A stretch of DNA of 64,000 nt from Pseudomonas paraglycinae (lineage in GTDB: Bacteria; Pseudomonadota; Gammaproteobacteria; Pseudomonadales; Pseudomonadaceae), in assembly GCF_021601625.1 (NCBI RefSeq), contig NZ_BQHR01000015.1:1-64000 (forward strand). The letters are read 5' to 3'. The notes under the pieces were generated by a model that worked only from the letters and a program-made list of their open reading frames with translations, ran no database searches and was not told the DNA's origin. Below are positions 7,881-16,600 of the stretch, piece after piece (position 1 is the stretch's first letter; every line of letters begins with the position of its first letter). The position numbers and the translations under genes are program-made.

Positions 7881-9098
7881 ATGCAGACCACCCTCAGCCC
7901 GCAAGCCCGACAACTGCCCCGCGCCGAAGAGGCCGAAAGCATCCTGCGCACGTGCGTTCATTGCGGATTCTGCAACGCGACCTGCCCGACTTATCAATTG
8001 CTCGGCGATGAACTGGACGGCCCGCGCGGACGCATCTATTTGATCAAGCAAGTACTCGAAGGCAACGAAGTTACAGCGAAAACCCAGCAACACCTGGATC
8101 GCTGCCTGTCATGCCGTAACTGTGAAACCACCTGCCCTTCCGGCGTGGACTATCACAACCTGCTCGACATTGGCCGAGCAGTGGTCGACGCAGCTGTCCC
8201 GCGGCCGCTCGGACAGCGCCTGTTGCGTGAAGGGTTGCGAAACATCGTGCCCAATCCGTGGTTGTTCAAAGGGTTGGTCAATGGCGGGCAGATGTTCCGG
8301 GCGCTACTGCCCGATGCCCTGCAAGACAAACTGCCACGCAACGCGGTGATGCCTGCATCACGTCCCGACATCCGCCATGCAAGGCAAGTGCTGATGTTGG
8401 AGGGTTGCGTACAGCCGGGTTTGTCACCCAATACCAATGCAGCAGCGGCACGGGTGCTGGATCGTCTGGGCATCAGCGTGATCCCGGCCCGCGAGGCTGG
8501 TTGTTGCGGCGCGGTGGATTATCACCTCGACGCCCAGGCCACCGGCCTTGACCGCGCCCGTCACAATATTGATGCGTGGTGGCCGGCCATCGAACAGGGT
8601 GCCGAAGCGATCGTGCAGACCGCCAGCGGTTGCGGTGCGTTCATCAAGGATTACGGGCATTTGCTTCACGCCGATCCAACTTATGCCGAAAAGGCCAAAG
8701 CCGTCAGCGCGCTGGCAAAAGATCTGGTTGAGGTGCTGCGTGAAGAGCCGCTCGAATCCTTCGGCATCCACGCCAATCAACGTGTGGCTTTCCATTGCCC
8801 CTGCACCTTGCAGCACGCGCAGAAACTTGGCGGTGTGGTGGAGTCGGTACTGGTCCGACTGGGCTTCGACCTGACTGCCGTCCCCGACGCTCATCTGTGC
8901 TGCGGCTCGGCAGGTACTTACTCGATCACCCAACCGACGCTGGCCAGGTCACTGCGCGACAACAAACTCGCTGCGCTGGAGAGTGGTCATCCCGAGATCA
9001 TCGCCACCGCCAACATCGGCTGTCAGGCACACCTCGACGGCGCCGGCCGCACGCCCGTCAGGCACTGGATCGAACTGGTGGACGCGCATTGCCGCTGA
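7881..9098 (+). CDS. glcF: glycolate oxidase iron-sulfur subunit GlcF
   Basis: Iron-sulfur subunit of 405 residues that carries electrons from GlcD/GlcE. Two 4Fe-4S ferredoxin clusters are visible: CVHCGFCNATCP (about residues 31-42) and CLSCRNCETTCP (about 75-86). Two cysteine-rich CCG domains follow (AGCCGAVDYH near 210, LCCGSAGTYS near 340), as in heterodisulfide-reductase-like subunits. It starts 3 nt after glcE. The operon appears to end here, because the next gene is convergent. Confidence 0.95.
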   Translation: MQTTLSPQARQLPRAEEAESILRTCVHCGFCNATCPTYQLLGDELDGPRGRIYLIKQVLEGNEVTAKTQQHLDRCLSCRNCETTCPSGVDYHNLLDIGRAVVDAAVPRPLGQRLLREGLRNIVPNPWLFKGLVNGGQMFRALLPDALQDKLPRNAVMPASRPDIRHARQVLMLEGCVQPGLSPNTNAAAARVLDRLGISVIPAREAGCCGAVDYHLDAQATGLDRARHNIDAWWPAIEQGAEAIVQTASGCGAFIKDYGHLLHADPTYAEKAKAVSALAKDLVEVLREEPLESFGIHANQRVAFHCPCTLQHAQKLGGVVESVLVRLGFDLTAVPDAHLCCGSAGTYSITQPTLARSLRDNKLAALESGHPEIIATANIGCQAHLDGAGRTPVRHWIELVDAHCR

Positions 9099-9114
9099 AT
9101 GTCCGGAGTGCCTG

Positions 9115-9342
9115 CTACCCTTCAAGCGGTGGCGCAGACAAGTCTTCATGACGGATAAAGATGTGGCCTGCATCGCGCACCAACTGTCGCCACTCGGAAG
9201 CGTTGATAAGTCCCTGCTCCAGCATCTCGTCGGCCCCCTTGAGCAACTCATCGTATTGATCCTGAGGGTCGAGCTGCTCCCGAGACTGTGTTGCCAGATT
9301 GCGCCAGGCCGACAGGGAGTCTTTTTTGCGTTGATCGAACAT
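9115..9342 (-). CDS. small hypothetical protein
   Basis: Protein of 75 residues, acidic and helical, that I do not recognise (starts MFDQRKKDSLSAWRNLATQ; contains DEMLEQGLINASEWRQLVRDAG). ATG 9342 is chosen because GAGG lies 8 nt upstream on the minus strand; the frame can be extended upstream but without such a signal. It has no signal peptide or membrane segment. It lies convergent to glcF and divergent from the C-side LuxR regulator of the lipopeptide cluster, at the cluster's boundary. Confidence 0.65.
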   Translation of the reverse strand: MFDQRKKDSLSAWRNLATQSREQLDPQDQYDELLKGADEMLEQGLINASEWRQLVRDAGHIFIRHEDLSAPPLEG

Positions 9343-9578
9343 ATCGAATGCCTCGCGAAGATGACATCGGGTAGAGCCGGTTCGGTTCTGCGTCGTTCGA
9401 TACATGCGACGAGTGGAAGGCGATGCGGTTGCGGCACTCAATGTTCGTTGCTAATAACCCCTTCATTAAACGGTCGCTCAAACGTTGTACTAGGATAGGA
9501 TCCAAATTTCCCGATTTGTGGTCGCCGGCCAAGGACACCAGCCGGAGAGTCGGGAAAGCGCAATTCCCCCATTGCTAC

Positions 9579-9588
9579 TCATGGATGA
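9579..9588 (+). promoter_or_regulatory. RsmA/RsmE binding motif on the luxR ribosome-binding site
   Basis: TCATGGATGA matches all ten positions of the published Rsm consensus (A/U)CANGGANG(U/A). Its GGA is the only Shine-Dalgarno-like element before ATG 9594 (8-nt spacing), so Rsm binding would block ribosome entry. This is the arrangement expected for Gac/Rsm control. Confidence 0.6.
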
Positions 9589-9593
9589 AACAC

Positions 9594-10364
9594 ATGAACT
9601 CACATCTGTTCCCTCACATCGGCAAGGTCATCGCCAGCACCGGCAGCCGGCATTTTCCGCGGATGCTGCATGATCTGATCCTCACCCAACTGGCCGTGGA
9701 TGCCACACATATCCGGCAGATGCGCGTGGAGCCGGTCGGACGTGCGCAACCGCGCAGCGAGCCTGAATGCCCCAAAGACGCGACACTGACGGCCGAGACG
9801 GTGTATTCCGAACTGAGCACCGATCCCGGCAGCAGCGACGTGCCCGCCCCCGAACCCTCCACGGTCACCGATGCGTCGCAGTTGCACCTGACCCGGCGCA
9901 AGGACGGTTACCGTTACGTGATTTCCGTGTACCGCTGCGGGCCGTCGAAGCGGTTTTCCGCCCGGGAGCGCAGCCTGTTACAGGACATCTCCCCGGTATT
10001 GCTGCCGATGGTGGAAAAGCACATCCACGCGCTGCAACCGGCGAATGCGGATCCCGAGGCGCAAGCCGCAGCGACTGAAGCCTCGCTGCTAGGCCTGGAA
10101 ACCCTGCGATTGCGTTTTTGCGAGCGCGTGCAGCAACTGGGCTTGAGCCTGTCCAACCGTGAGATGGAAGTGTGCGTCGGCCTCCTCGCCGGCCGCACCG
10201 CGCCTGAACTGGCCGAACAGTTGCAGTTGAAGGTCAACACCGTCGAGAGCTACCTCAAGCGTGCCGCCATCAAACTGGGGATCAGCGGCCGCCATTCGCT
10301 GATGCGCTGGATGTATTCACCTGAAGACTGCCCGGCCGCCTGCGATCCGTCCAACGCGGCCTGA
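9594..10364 (+). CDS. LuxR-type regulator of lipopeptide biosynthesis (C side)
   Basis: Cytoplasmic transcription factor of 256 residues with a C-terminal LuxR/FixJ helix-turn-helix (LSNREMEVCVGLLAGRTAPE, then LKVNTVESYLKRAAIKLGI, about residues 188-235). The N-terminal region starts HIGKVIASTGSRHFPRML, matching the paralog at the other end of the cluster ([17 protein letters not shown]). It lacks an obvious acyl-homoserine-lactone domain, as in the SalA/SyrF-like regulators that flank Pseudomonas lipopeptide genes. Placed beyond macB, it corresponds to the regulator that follows the C synthetase genes in viscosin- and massetolide-type clusters. The start at 9594 rather than 9585 is chosen from the GGA spacing. 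Convergent with macB. Confidence 0.85.
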   Translation: MNSHLFPHIGKVIASTGSRHFPRMLHDLILTQLAVDATHIRQMRVEPVGRAQPRSEPECPKDATLTAETVYSELSTDPGSSDVPAPEPSTVTDASQLHLTRRKDGYRYVISVYRCGPSKRFSARERSLLQDISPVLLPMVEKHIHALQPANADPEAQAAATEASLLGLETLRLRFCERVQQLGLSLSNREMEVCVGLLAGRTAPELAEQLQLKVNTVESYLKRAAIKLGISGRHSLMRWMYSPEDCPAACDPSNAA

Positions 10365-10380
10365 TCGTTCGCACGCCTGT

Positions 10381-10417
10381 AAAAAAACCGCCGCCCTGCC
10401 AGGGACGGCGGTTTTTT
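10381..10417. terminator. bidirectional intrinsic terminator between luxR and macB
   Basis: A-tract, GC-rich stem CCGCCGCCCT / AGGGACGGCGG (one bulge) with a GCC loop, then GTTTTTT. It can terminate the luxR transcript rightward and the NRPS/macAB transcript leftward. Confidence 0.85.
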
Positions 10418-10429
10418 CATGCCCGCCGG

Positions 10430-12391
10430 TCAGTCCCGCGCCAACGCCTCGATCGGGTCGAGCCGCGACGCATTGCGTGCCGGCACGAAGCCGAACACGA
10501 TGCCGATCAGCGTCGAACAGATCACCGCCGTGAGCACCGAGGTCAGCGAGAACACCATTTCCCACTCCTTGATGAACAACGAGAACAGATGACCGATGGC
10601 GTAACTCAGCGAAATACCGATGGCCCCGCCGAGCAGACAGACCATCACCGCCTCCACCAGAAACTGCTGACGAATGTCCGACTGCCGCGCCCCGACCGCC
10701 ATTCGGATACCGATCTCGCGGGTCCGTTCGGTGACCGATACCAGCATGATGTTCATCACCCCGATGCCGCCGACCACCAGCGAAATCACTGCAATCAGCG
10801 ATAGCAACAGCGCCAGTGAGCGGCTGGTTTTCTGCACCGTCTGCATCACGCTGTCGAGGTTGTTGGTGAAGAAATCCTTGGTGCCGTGGCGCTGCAGCAT
10901 CAGCTTGTTGACGTTGTCCTCCACGACCTTGCTCGGTTGGCCGTCCTTGATCCGCACGCTGATGCTGTCCAGGTAGCGCTGGCCCAACAGTCGACCGGCT
11001 GCGGTTTCGTAAGGCACCCAGACATTGAGCGACTTGCTCGACGAGAAGATGTTCTTCTTTTCTGCTGCCACACCGATCACGGTGCACGGCAGGTTGCCGA
11101 TCAGGATCACCTGTCCCAGCGGATCGACTCCCTCGCCGAACAACCGTTGGCGGGTGTTGTGATCGATCACCACCACCTGAGCCTGGCGTCTAGCATCGTT
11201 TTCACTGAACGCAATGCCCGACTCCATCTTGATTCCGCGCACCTGAAAGTACAGATCGCTGACGCCGTTGACCTGGGCATCGAGGTCAATGTTGCGATAG
11301 CGCAGCAACAGATTGCGCCCGACCACCGGCGTGGCGCTGTCGACGTAATACAGCTGATTGAGCGCCGTCACATCCGCCGGCACCAGGGTTTCGATGGCCG
11401 CCGAACGGCTGTCGCCGAAACTGGTACCGGAATAGATATCGATGGTGTTGCTGCCGATGGCCTGAATGTCCTTGAGCACATAGCGCTTGGCCCCCTCGCC
11501 GATGGCCGAGATCGACACCACCGAGGTGATGCCGATGACGATCCCGAGCATGGTCAGCAGTGTGCGCATGCGATGCGAGATCAGCGCGACCCAGGCCATG
11601 TTGAACGCTTCCTTGAACAACCCGAGGCTGGCCACCAGACGCCGCGCTGCCGTGGATTTGGGCACCGCGTCCTCATTGGTCAGTGCCGTGGTGTCGCGCT
11701 CGTTGCGACGGTCGCTGAGGATTTCGCCGTCGCTGACTTCGATGATGCGCTCGGCGTTGGCCGCGACCTTGGGGTCGTGGGTCACCAGAATCACCGTGTG
11801 CCCGGCCGCGTGCAGTTCCAGCAAAATGCGCATCACCTCCTTGCCGCTGGTGGTATCGAGAGCGCCGGTGGGCTCGTCCGCGAGGATCACTTCGCCGCCG
11901 TTCATCAGCGCGCGGGCGATACTCACCCGCTGCTGCTGACCGCCCGAGAGTTGGCTCGGGCGATGGGTCAGGTGCCCCTCCAACCCCAGGCGCGCCAACA
12001 GCTCCCGGGCTCGGGCATGGCGCTGTGGTTCCGGCGTGCCGGCGTAGATCGCCGGCATCTCGACGTTGTGCATCGCGCTCAGGTGCGGCAGCAAGTGGTA
12101 GCGCTGGAAGATGAAGCCGAAATAGTCACGGCGCAGTTCGGCCAGTGCCTGATTGTCCAGATCCCGGGTTTCCCGACCGTTGATCTTGTAGCTGCCGGCC
12201 GTGGCGTAATCGAGGCAGCCGAGAATGTTCATCAAGGTCGATTTGCCGGAGCCCGAGGCGCCGATGATCGCCACCATTTCCCCGGCGTGGATCGTCAGGT
12301 CGATATTCTTCAGCGCCAGGAATTCACGGTCGCCCGCCGTGAAGCTGCGGCTGATGCCGGTCAGTTGCAGCAGAGGTTCGCTCATGCTCAT
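10430..12391 (-). CDS. macB: MacB-type ABC transporter, lipopeptide export
   Basis: Fused ATPase-permease of 653 residues, the standard MacB size. The N-terminal ABC domain has Walker A GASGSGKST (near residue 42), signature LSGGQQQR (near 147) and Walker B VILADEPTGALD (near 167). A first membrane helix near residue 275 (MLGIVIGITSVVSISAIGEG) precedes a large periplasmic domain, and three C-terminal helices (about 530-640) follow. MacB works with MacA and an outer-membrane channel to drive periplasmic export. Its position after the NRPS genes matches lipopeptide exporters of fluorescent pseudomonads. The ATG overlaps the macA stop (ATGA). Last gene of the leftward operon. Confidence 0.93.
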   Translation of the reverse strand: MSMSEPLLQLTGISRSFTAGDREFLALKNIDLTIHAGEMVAIIGASGSGKSTLMNILGCLDYATAGSYKINGRETRDLDNQALAELRRDYFGFIFQRYHLLPHLSAMHNVEMPAIYAGTPEPQRHARARELLARLGLEGHLTHRPSQLSGGQQQRVSIARALMNGGEVILADEPTGALDTTSGKEVMRILLELHAAGHTVILVTHDPKVAANAERIIEVSDGEILSDRRNERDTTALTNEDAVPKSTAARRLVASLGLFKEAFNMAWVALISHRMRTLLTMLGIVIGITSVVSISAIGEGAKRYVLKDIQAIGSNTIDIYSGTSFGDSRSAAIETLVPADVTALNQLYYVDSATPVVGRNLLLRYRNIDLDAQVNGVSDLYFQVRGIKMESGIAFSENDARRQAQVVVIDHNTRQRLFGEGVDPLGQVILIGNLPCTVIGVAAEKKNIFSSSKSLNVWVPYETAAGRLLGQRYLDSISVRIKDGQPSKVVEDNVNKLMLQRHGTKDFFTNNLDSVMQTVQKTSRSLALLLSLIAVISLVVGGIGVMNIMLVSVTERTREIGIRMAVGARQSDIRQQFLVEAVMVCLLGGAIGISLSYAIGHLFSLFIKEWEMVFSLTSVLTAVICSTLIGIVFGFVPARNASRLDPIEALARD

Positions 12392-13536
12392 GCCCCTGCC
12401 ACTTTCGTCACCGGATCACCGATCACCACCCGGTCGCCTTCGGCCAGGCCTTCGTTGACCTGCACCTTGACGTTGTTGTTGATCCCGGTCTGCACATTGC
12501 GCGACTGCGCCTGGCCCTTGGCGTCCAGCACCCGCACCGGGAAACTGCCGTCGTTGTTGCGCGGGCCCAGCGCGGCCACCGGAATCGTCAGCACCGATTT
12601 GGCGGTGTCGAGCACCACCCGCACCTGAGCCGTCATGGAAATGCGCAAACGGTGATCGGGGTTGGGCACCTCGAACAGCGCGTTGTAGAACACCGCCGTG
12701 TTCTGCTTCGGCGTGCCGGCGGGCGGGGTTTCGAGGAAGTTCTGCGGCGCAGGCTCGGTACCGCGCAGCTTGCCGTAATAACGCTTGTCCTCGCCGAGAA
12801 TGGTGAAATACACCTCCTGCCCCGGCGCGATGTGAATGACATCGGCCTCCGACACCTGAGCCTTGACGGTCATGGTGTCCAGGTCCGCCAGTTTGAGCAG
12901 GATCGGTGCCAGCTGGTTGGCGATCACGGTCTGGCCTTCCTGGGTCACGATGCCCACCACGTCGCCGTCGATGGGCGCGACGATCCGTGTGTAGGCCAGA
13001 TTGACCTTGGCCGTATCGATCTGGATATGCGCGCTCTTGATCTGCGCGTCCAGCGACAACAGGTTGGCTTGCTGCACTTCGTAGTTCGATTGCGCGGTTT
13101 CGAAATCCTGCCGCGAGATCGAGGCGTCCTCCTGCAGGTTCTGATAACGCTCGTAGATCGCCTTGGTCTGGCGCAACTGAGCCTGAGTCGCCCGGCGCTG
13201 GGCTTGCAGATTCTCCTCATCGACCTGTGCCTGACGCAGGGTGTTCTGCAGCACCAACGGATCGATCTCCGCCAGCCACTGGCCCTTCTTGACCTTGTCG
13301 CCGACCTTGACCTTCAGCGACTTCAACTGCCCCGAAACCTGGGCACCGACGTCCACCTGCTTGATGCCCTCCAGCAAACCGGTGGCCAGCACTGCGTTTT
13401 CAATGTCAGCGCGTTCGACCGTGGCGGTCAGGTATTGCGGTGCCTCGGCCGGCGCCTGCACCGTGTAGAACACCAACCCGGCCACCAGCGTCAACGCGAT
13501 TCCCAGACCGACTTTGCGCAACTTCGACTGTTCCAT
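12388..13536 (-). CDS. macA: MacA-type periplasmic adaptor, lipopeptide export
   Basis: Membrane-fusion protein of 382 residues. An N-terminal membrane anchor (about residues 9-27) is followed by a split biotinyl-lipoyl domain (VGAQVSGQLKSLKVKVGDKV near 65 and IVAPIDGDVVGIVTQEGQTV near 165), a coiled-coil hairpin between them (about 95-155), and beta-barrel domains. It bridges MacB and the outer-membrane channel, probably the NodT-type protein at 42,842. It lies 66 bp after the last NRPS gene, with a small hairpin between. Confidence 0.93.
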   Translation of the reverse strand: MEQSKLRKVGLGIALTLVAGLVFYTVQAPAEAPQYLTATVERADIENAVLATGLLEGIKQVDVGAQVSGQLKSLKVKVGDKVKKGQWLAEIDPLVLQNTLRQAQVDEENLQAQRRATQAQLRQTKAIYERYQNLQEDASISRQDFETAQSNYEVQQANLLSLDAQIKSAHIQIDTAKVNLAYTRIVAPIDGDVVGIVTQEGQTVIANQLAPILLKLADLDTMTVKAQVSEADVIHIAPGQEVYFTILGEDKRYYGKLRGTEPAPQNFLETPPAGTPKQNTAVFYNALFEVPNPDHRLRISMTAQVRVVLDTAKSVLTIPVAALGPRNNDGSFPVRVLDAKGQAQSRNVQTGINNNVKVQVNEGLAEGDRVVIGDPVTKVAGA

Positions 13537-13565
13537 AAATGACCACGATTCCGTTCAGGGTTGAG

Positions 13566-13582
13566 CCCGGCCAGCGGCCGGG
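13566..13582 (-). other. hairpin between NRPS C and macA
   Basis: CCCGGCC - AGC - GGCCGGG, a perfect 7-bp GC stem in the 66-bp gap. It lacks a T run, so it is more likely a processing or attenuation element than a full terminator. Confidence 0.4.
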
Positions 13583-13602
13583 TTCCAGGATAAAGACTTC
13601 AA

Positions 13603-16600
13603 TCAGGACAATACTTGACCCGCCGCCACCGTCAGCCCGTCATGCCACCACGCCGCGAGACTGAAGACGTTGGGCGCCTTGAGGATCGTGAAGTGGTTGC
13701 CCGGGCCGTACCACACCGCCAGATCCCTGGTCTCGCGCTGCCAGCCTTCGAGCATCGCCGCCTGTTCGCGCTGGTTGCCTGATGCGTCCAGCGTCGGGTC
13801 GTCTACCAGCGCCAGACGCACCGGCCCGGTGTAGGCCAGAGCCGGCCGATAGACCGTGCGCAGCGCGGTGGCGAAGGTCCGCACCGGGCCCTGCATCGCG
13901 TCGAATGACGCGCGTTCGGACAGCACACCGGCGCGCACCATTCCCTCGTGCAGCAGGCGCATTTGCGTGCTGTCGTCGGCTTCGGCGAAGGCCAGCGCAT
14001 CGATACCCAGAGACTTGCCGCTGGACAATTGCAGCGACTCGATCAGTCTCAGCAGCGCTGCCGTGGTGGTGTAAGGCTTGCCCACCACGCTGTTGCCGCC
14101 CGGTGATTCACTGTCGATCAGGGTCAGGGACGCCACCTCGCGCCCCGCCGCCTGCAACTGCGCCGCCATGGCGTAAGCCACCCAGCCACCGAACGAATGC
14201 CCGATCAGATGCACCGGCCCTTGCGGATACAACTGCTCAAGCGCCCGCAGGTAGAACGTGGCGGCACTTTCGACCCGGCTGTGCGGCACCGTCGCGCCGT
14301 CGAGGCCTCGGGGTTGCAACCCATGAATCGGCCACTCCGGCCCCAGCGCCTCGGTCAGGTGGATGAACCCGGTAACACTGTCGCCAGCCCCCGGCACACA
14401 GAAAATCGGCGCATGCCCGGTATGGCCGGTCTGAATGGTCAAGATCGGCTGATAGGCCGTTGGCGCTGGCGCAGTCGCCGTTTCCAGCGCCTGAGTCAGG
14501 GCCTGCCCCAATGCCTGAACGTGGGGTGCTTTCATCATGCTCTGGTGATCGCCCGGTACGTCGATGCAGTGCAGCTGCGCACCTGGCAACTCCTCAGCCC
14601 AACCACGCGTGGCGCTGAGTCGTGACATTTGCGCCGAACGCTCCTTGGCACGCAGCAGATGCAACGGCAGACCGATCGGGTTGATCCGGTAATGGGCCAA
14701 CGCATGCCCGTGGGCCACTTCCCGGTCGAGGTAATGCCAGGCATCCGCCGACGAGACAGCCGCCAGCTCGGGTCTGAGCAACTGCTGTTCGTGACAATGG
14801 TTGAACAAATCGGCGAACGCCCACTGCTCAAGTTCAGTCTGCAACACCGCCAGACGCGCCAATGCTTGCTGCCCCTGTGTTTCGTGCCCGGCCCAATGCG
14901 CCGTGCAATGCAAAAGCAGTTGGCGCTTGTGCACATGTGCATCGTTCCACTGCGCCTTGTTCGGATCGGCCAGGCGCGGCACGTAGGTGTCGATCAGCCC
15001 GACGAACGCCACTGACTCGTCCATCCCGAGCAGTTGCGCCGCGATTTCATAAGCCAGCACGCCACCGAACGACCAGCCGGCAAGCCGATAAGGGCCGTGG
15101 GGTTGTGTGGCGCGGATCACCTCGACCAGCCGGGCCGCCAGGCACTCCATGGTGCGCAGTTGCGCCATACCGGGATCGATACCCGGCAAGCCGTAAATCG
15201 GGAACTCGCCGCCGATATGCAGGCCCAGCGCCGGGAAATACAGGTCCCGACCACTGAACTCATGCACCAGGAACAACGGCGTGCCTTGGTCACTTGCACG
15301 CACCACGACCACGCCGTCATGGAGCGGCACAGCGTCACTGCGCTGGCACAGCAGCGTGGCAGTCCCCTCGACCGTGGGATGCTGGAACAGCTCGGCCAAC
15401 GAAATCGGCCTGTCGGACTTTTGCATCAGATCGACAAGCCGCACCGCCAGCAGCGAATGCCCGCCCAGTTCGAAGAAGTTGTCATGGCGGCCTACCCGCC
15501 CGACTTGCAACACTTCAGCCCATAGCCCGGCCAGTGATTCCTCAAGAGGATTGGCCGGCGCTTCATAGTCACGTATGACCAGCGCTTGGTGTGTCGGCGC
15601 CGGCAAGGCTTTGCGATCGACCTTGCCGTTGTTGTTCAGCGGCAGGCTCTCCAGCGCCACCCAGGCGGTCGGCACCATGTACTCCGGTAACCTGGCTTGC
15701 AGCAGCGCGCGGAGGGTAGCGCCCTGCAATGCAGGATCGTGCGCCGTGTAATAGGCCACCAGCCGCGTTGGTTCCTGTCCGTCGCGTCGGGCCAGAACCA
15801 CCGCTTCCTTGACCCCCGGACAGCTCAACAGGCGGTTTTCGATTTCTCCGAGCTCAATGCGGAAGCCGCGAATCTTCACCTGGTCATCATTGCGGCCGAT
15901 GCATTCCAGTCGCCCCGGCGCCTGCCAGCGCACCAGGTCGCCCGTGCGATACATCAAGGCCTGCGGATTGTCGCTGAACGGATCCCGGAGGAATTTCTCG
16001 GCACTCAGTCGAGGCCGATTCAGATAGCCCAGCGCAACCCCCTGACCACCGATGTACAACTCACCGGTTACGCCGAACGGCACCGGTTGTTGCCGGTTAT
16101 CCAGCACATACACGCGGGTATTGCCGATGGGGCCGCCAATCGAAACGCTGTCCGCTTCCGGCGCCACCTCACGCACTTCGAAGGTGGTGGCGTACGTCGT
16201 GGTTTCGGTCGGGCCATAACAATGCACCAGGCGCAGGTCCGGTGCTTCGGCGAGCAGCTTTCGAAACGCTGCCGGATCGCCACGCTCCCCACCGCACAGC
16301 AGGATGCGCAGCCTTTTGAGCGCCTCGGGAATCAATTGCACGTACTGATTGAACAACGCTGTGGTGACGAAGAGGATCGTCGCCCCGCACCGGTCAAGCT
16401 CCCTACCGAATGCCTGTGGGTCGAGCAAGGTCGCATGATCGATCACGGCCACCTGGCCACCGTTGAGCAAGGCGCCCCAGATATCCATTGTGCTCGCATC
16501 GAACGCCGGGTTCGAAGCGAATGCCACCCGGTCACTCGAGTTGAAATCGGCGTAGCCGCAGTCGATCACAAGGCGGGTAATGCCGCGATGCGGCACCATG

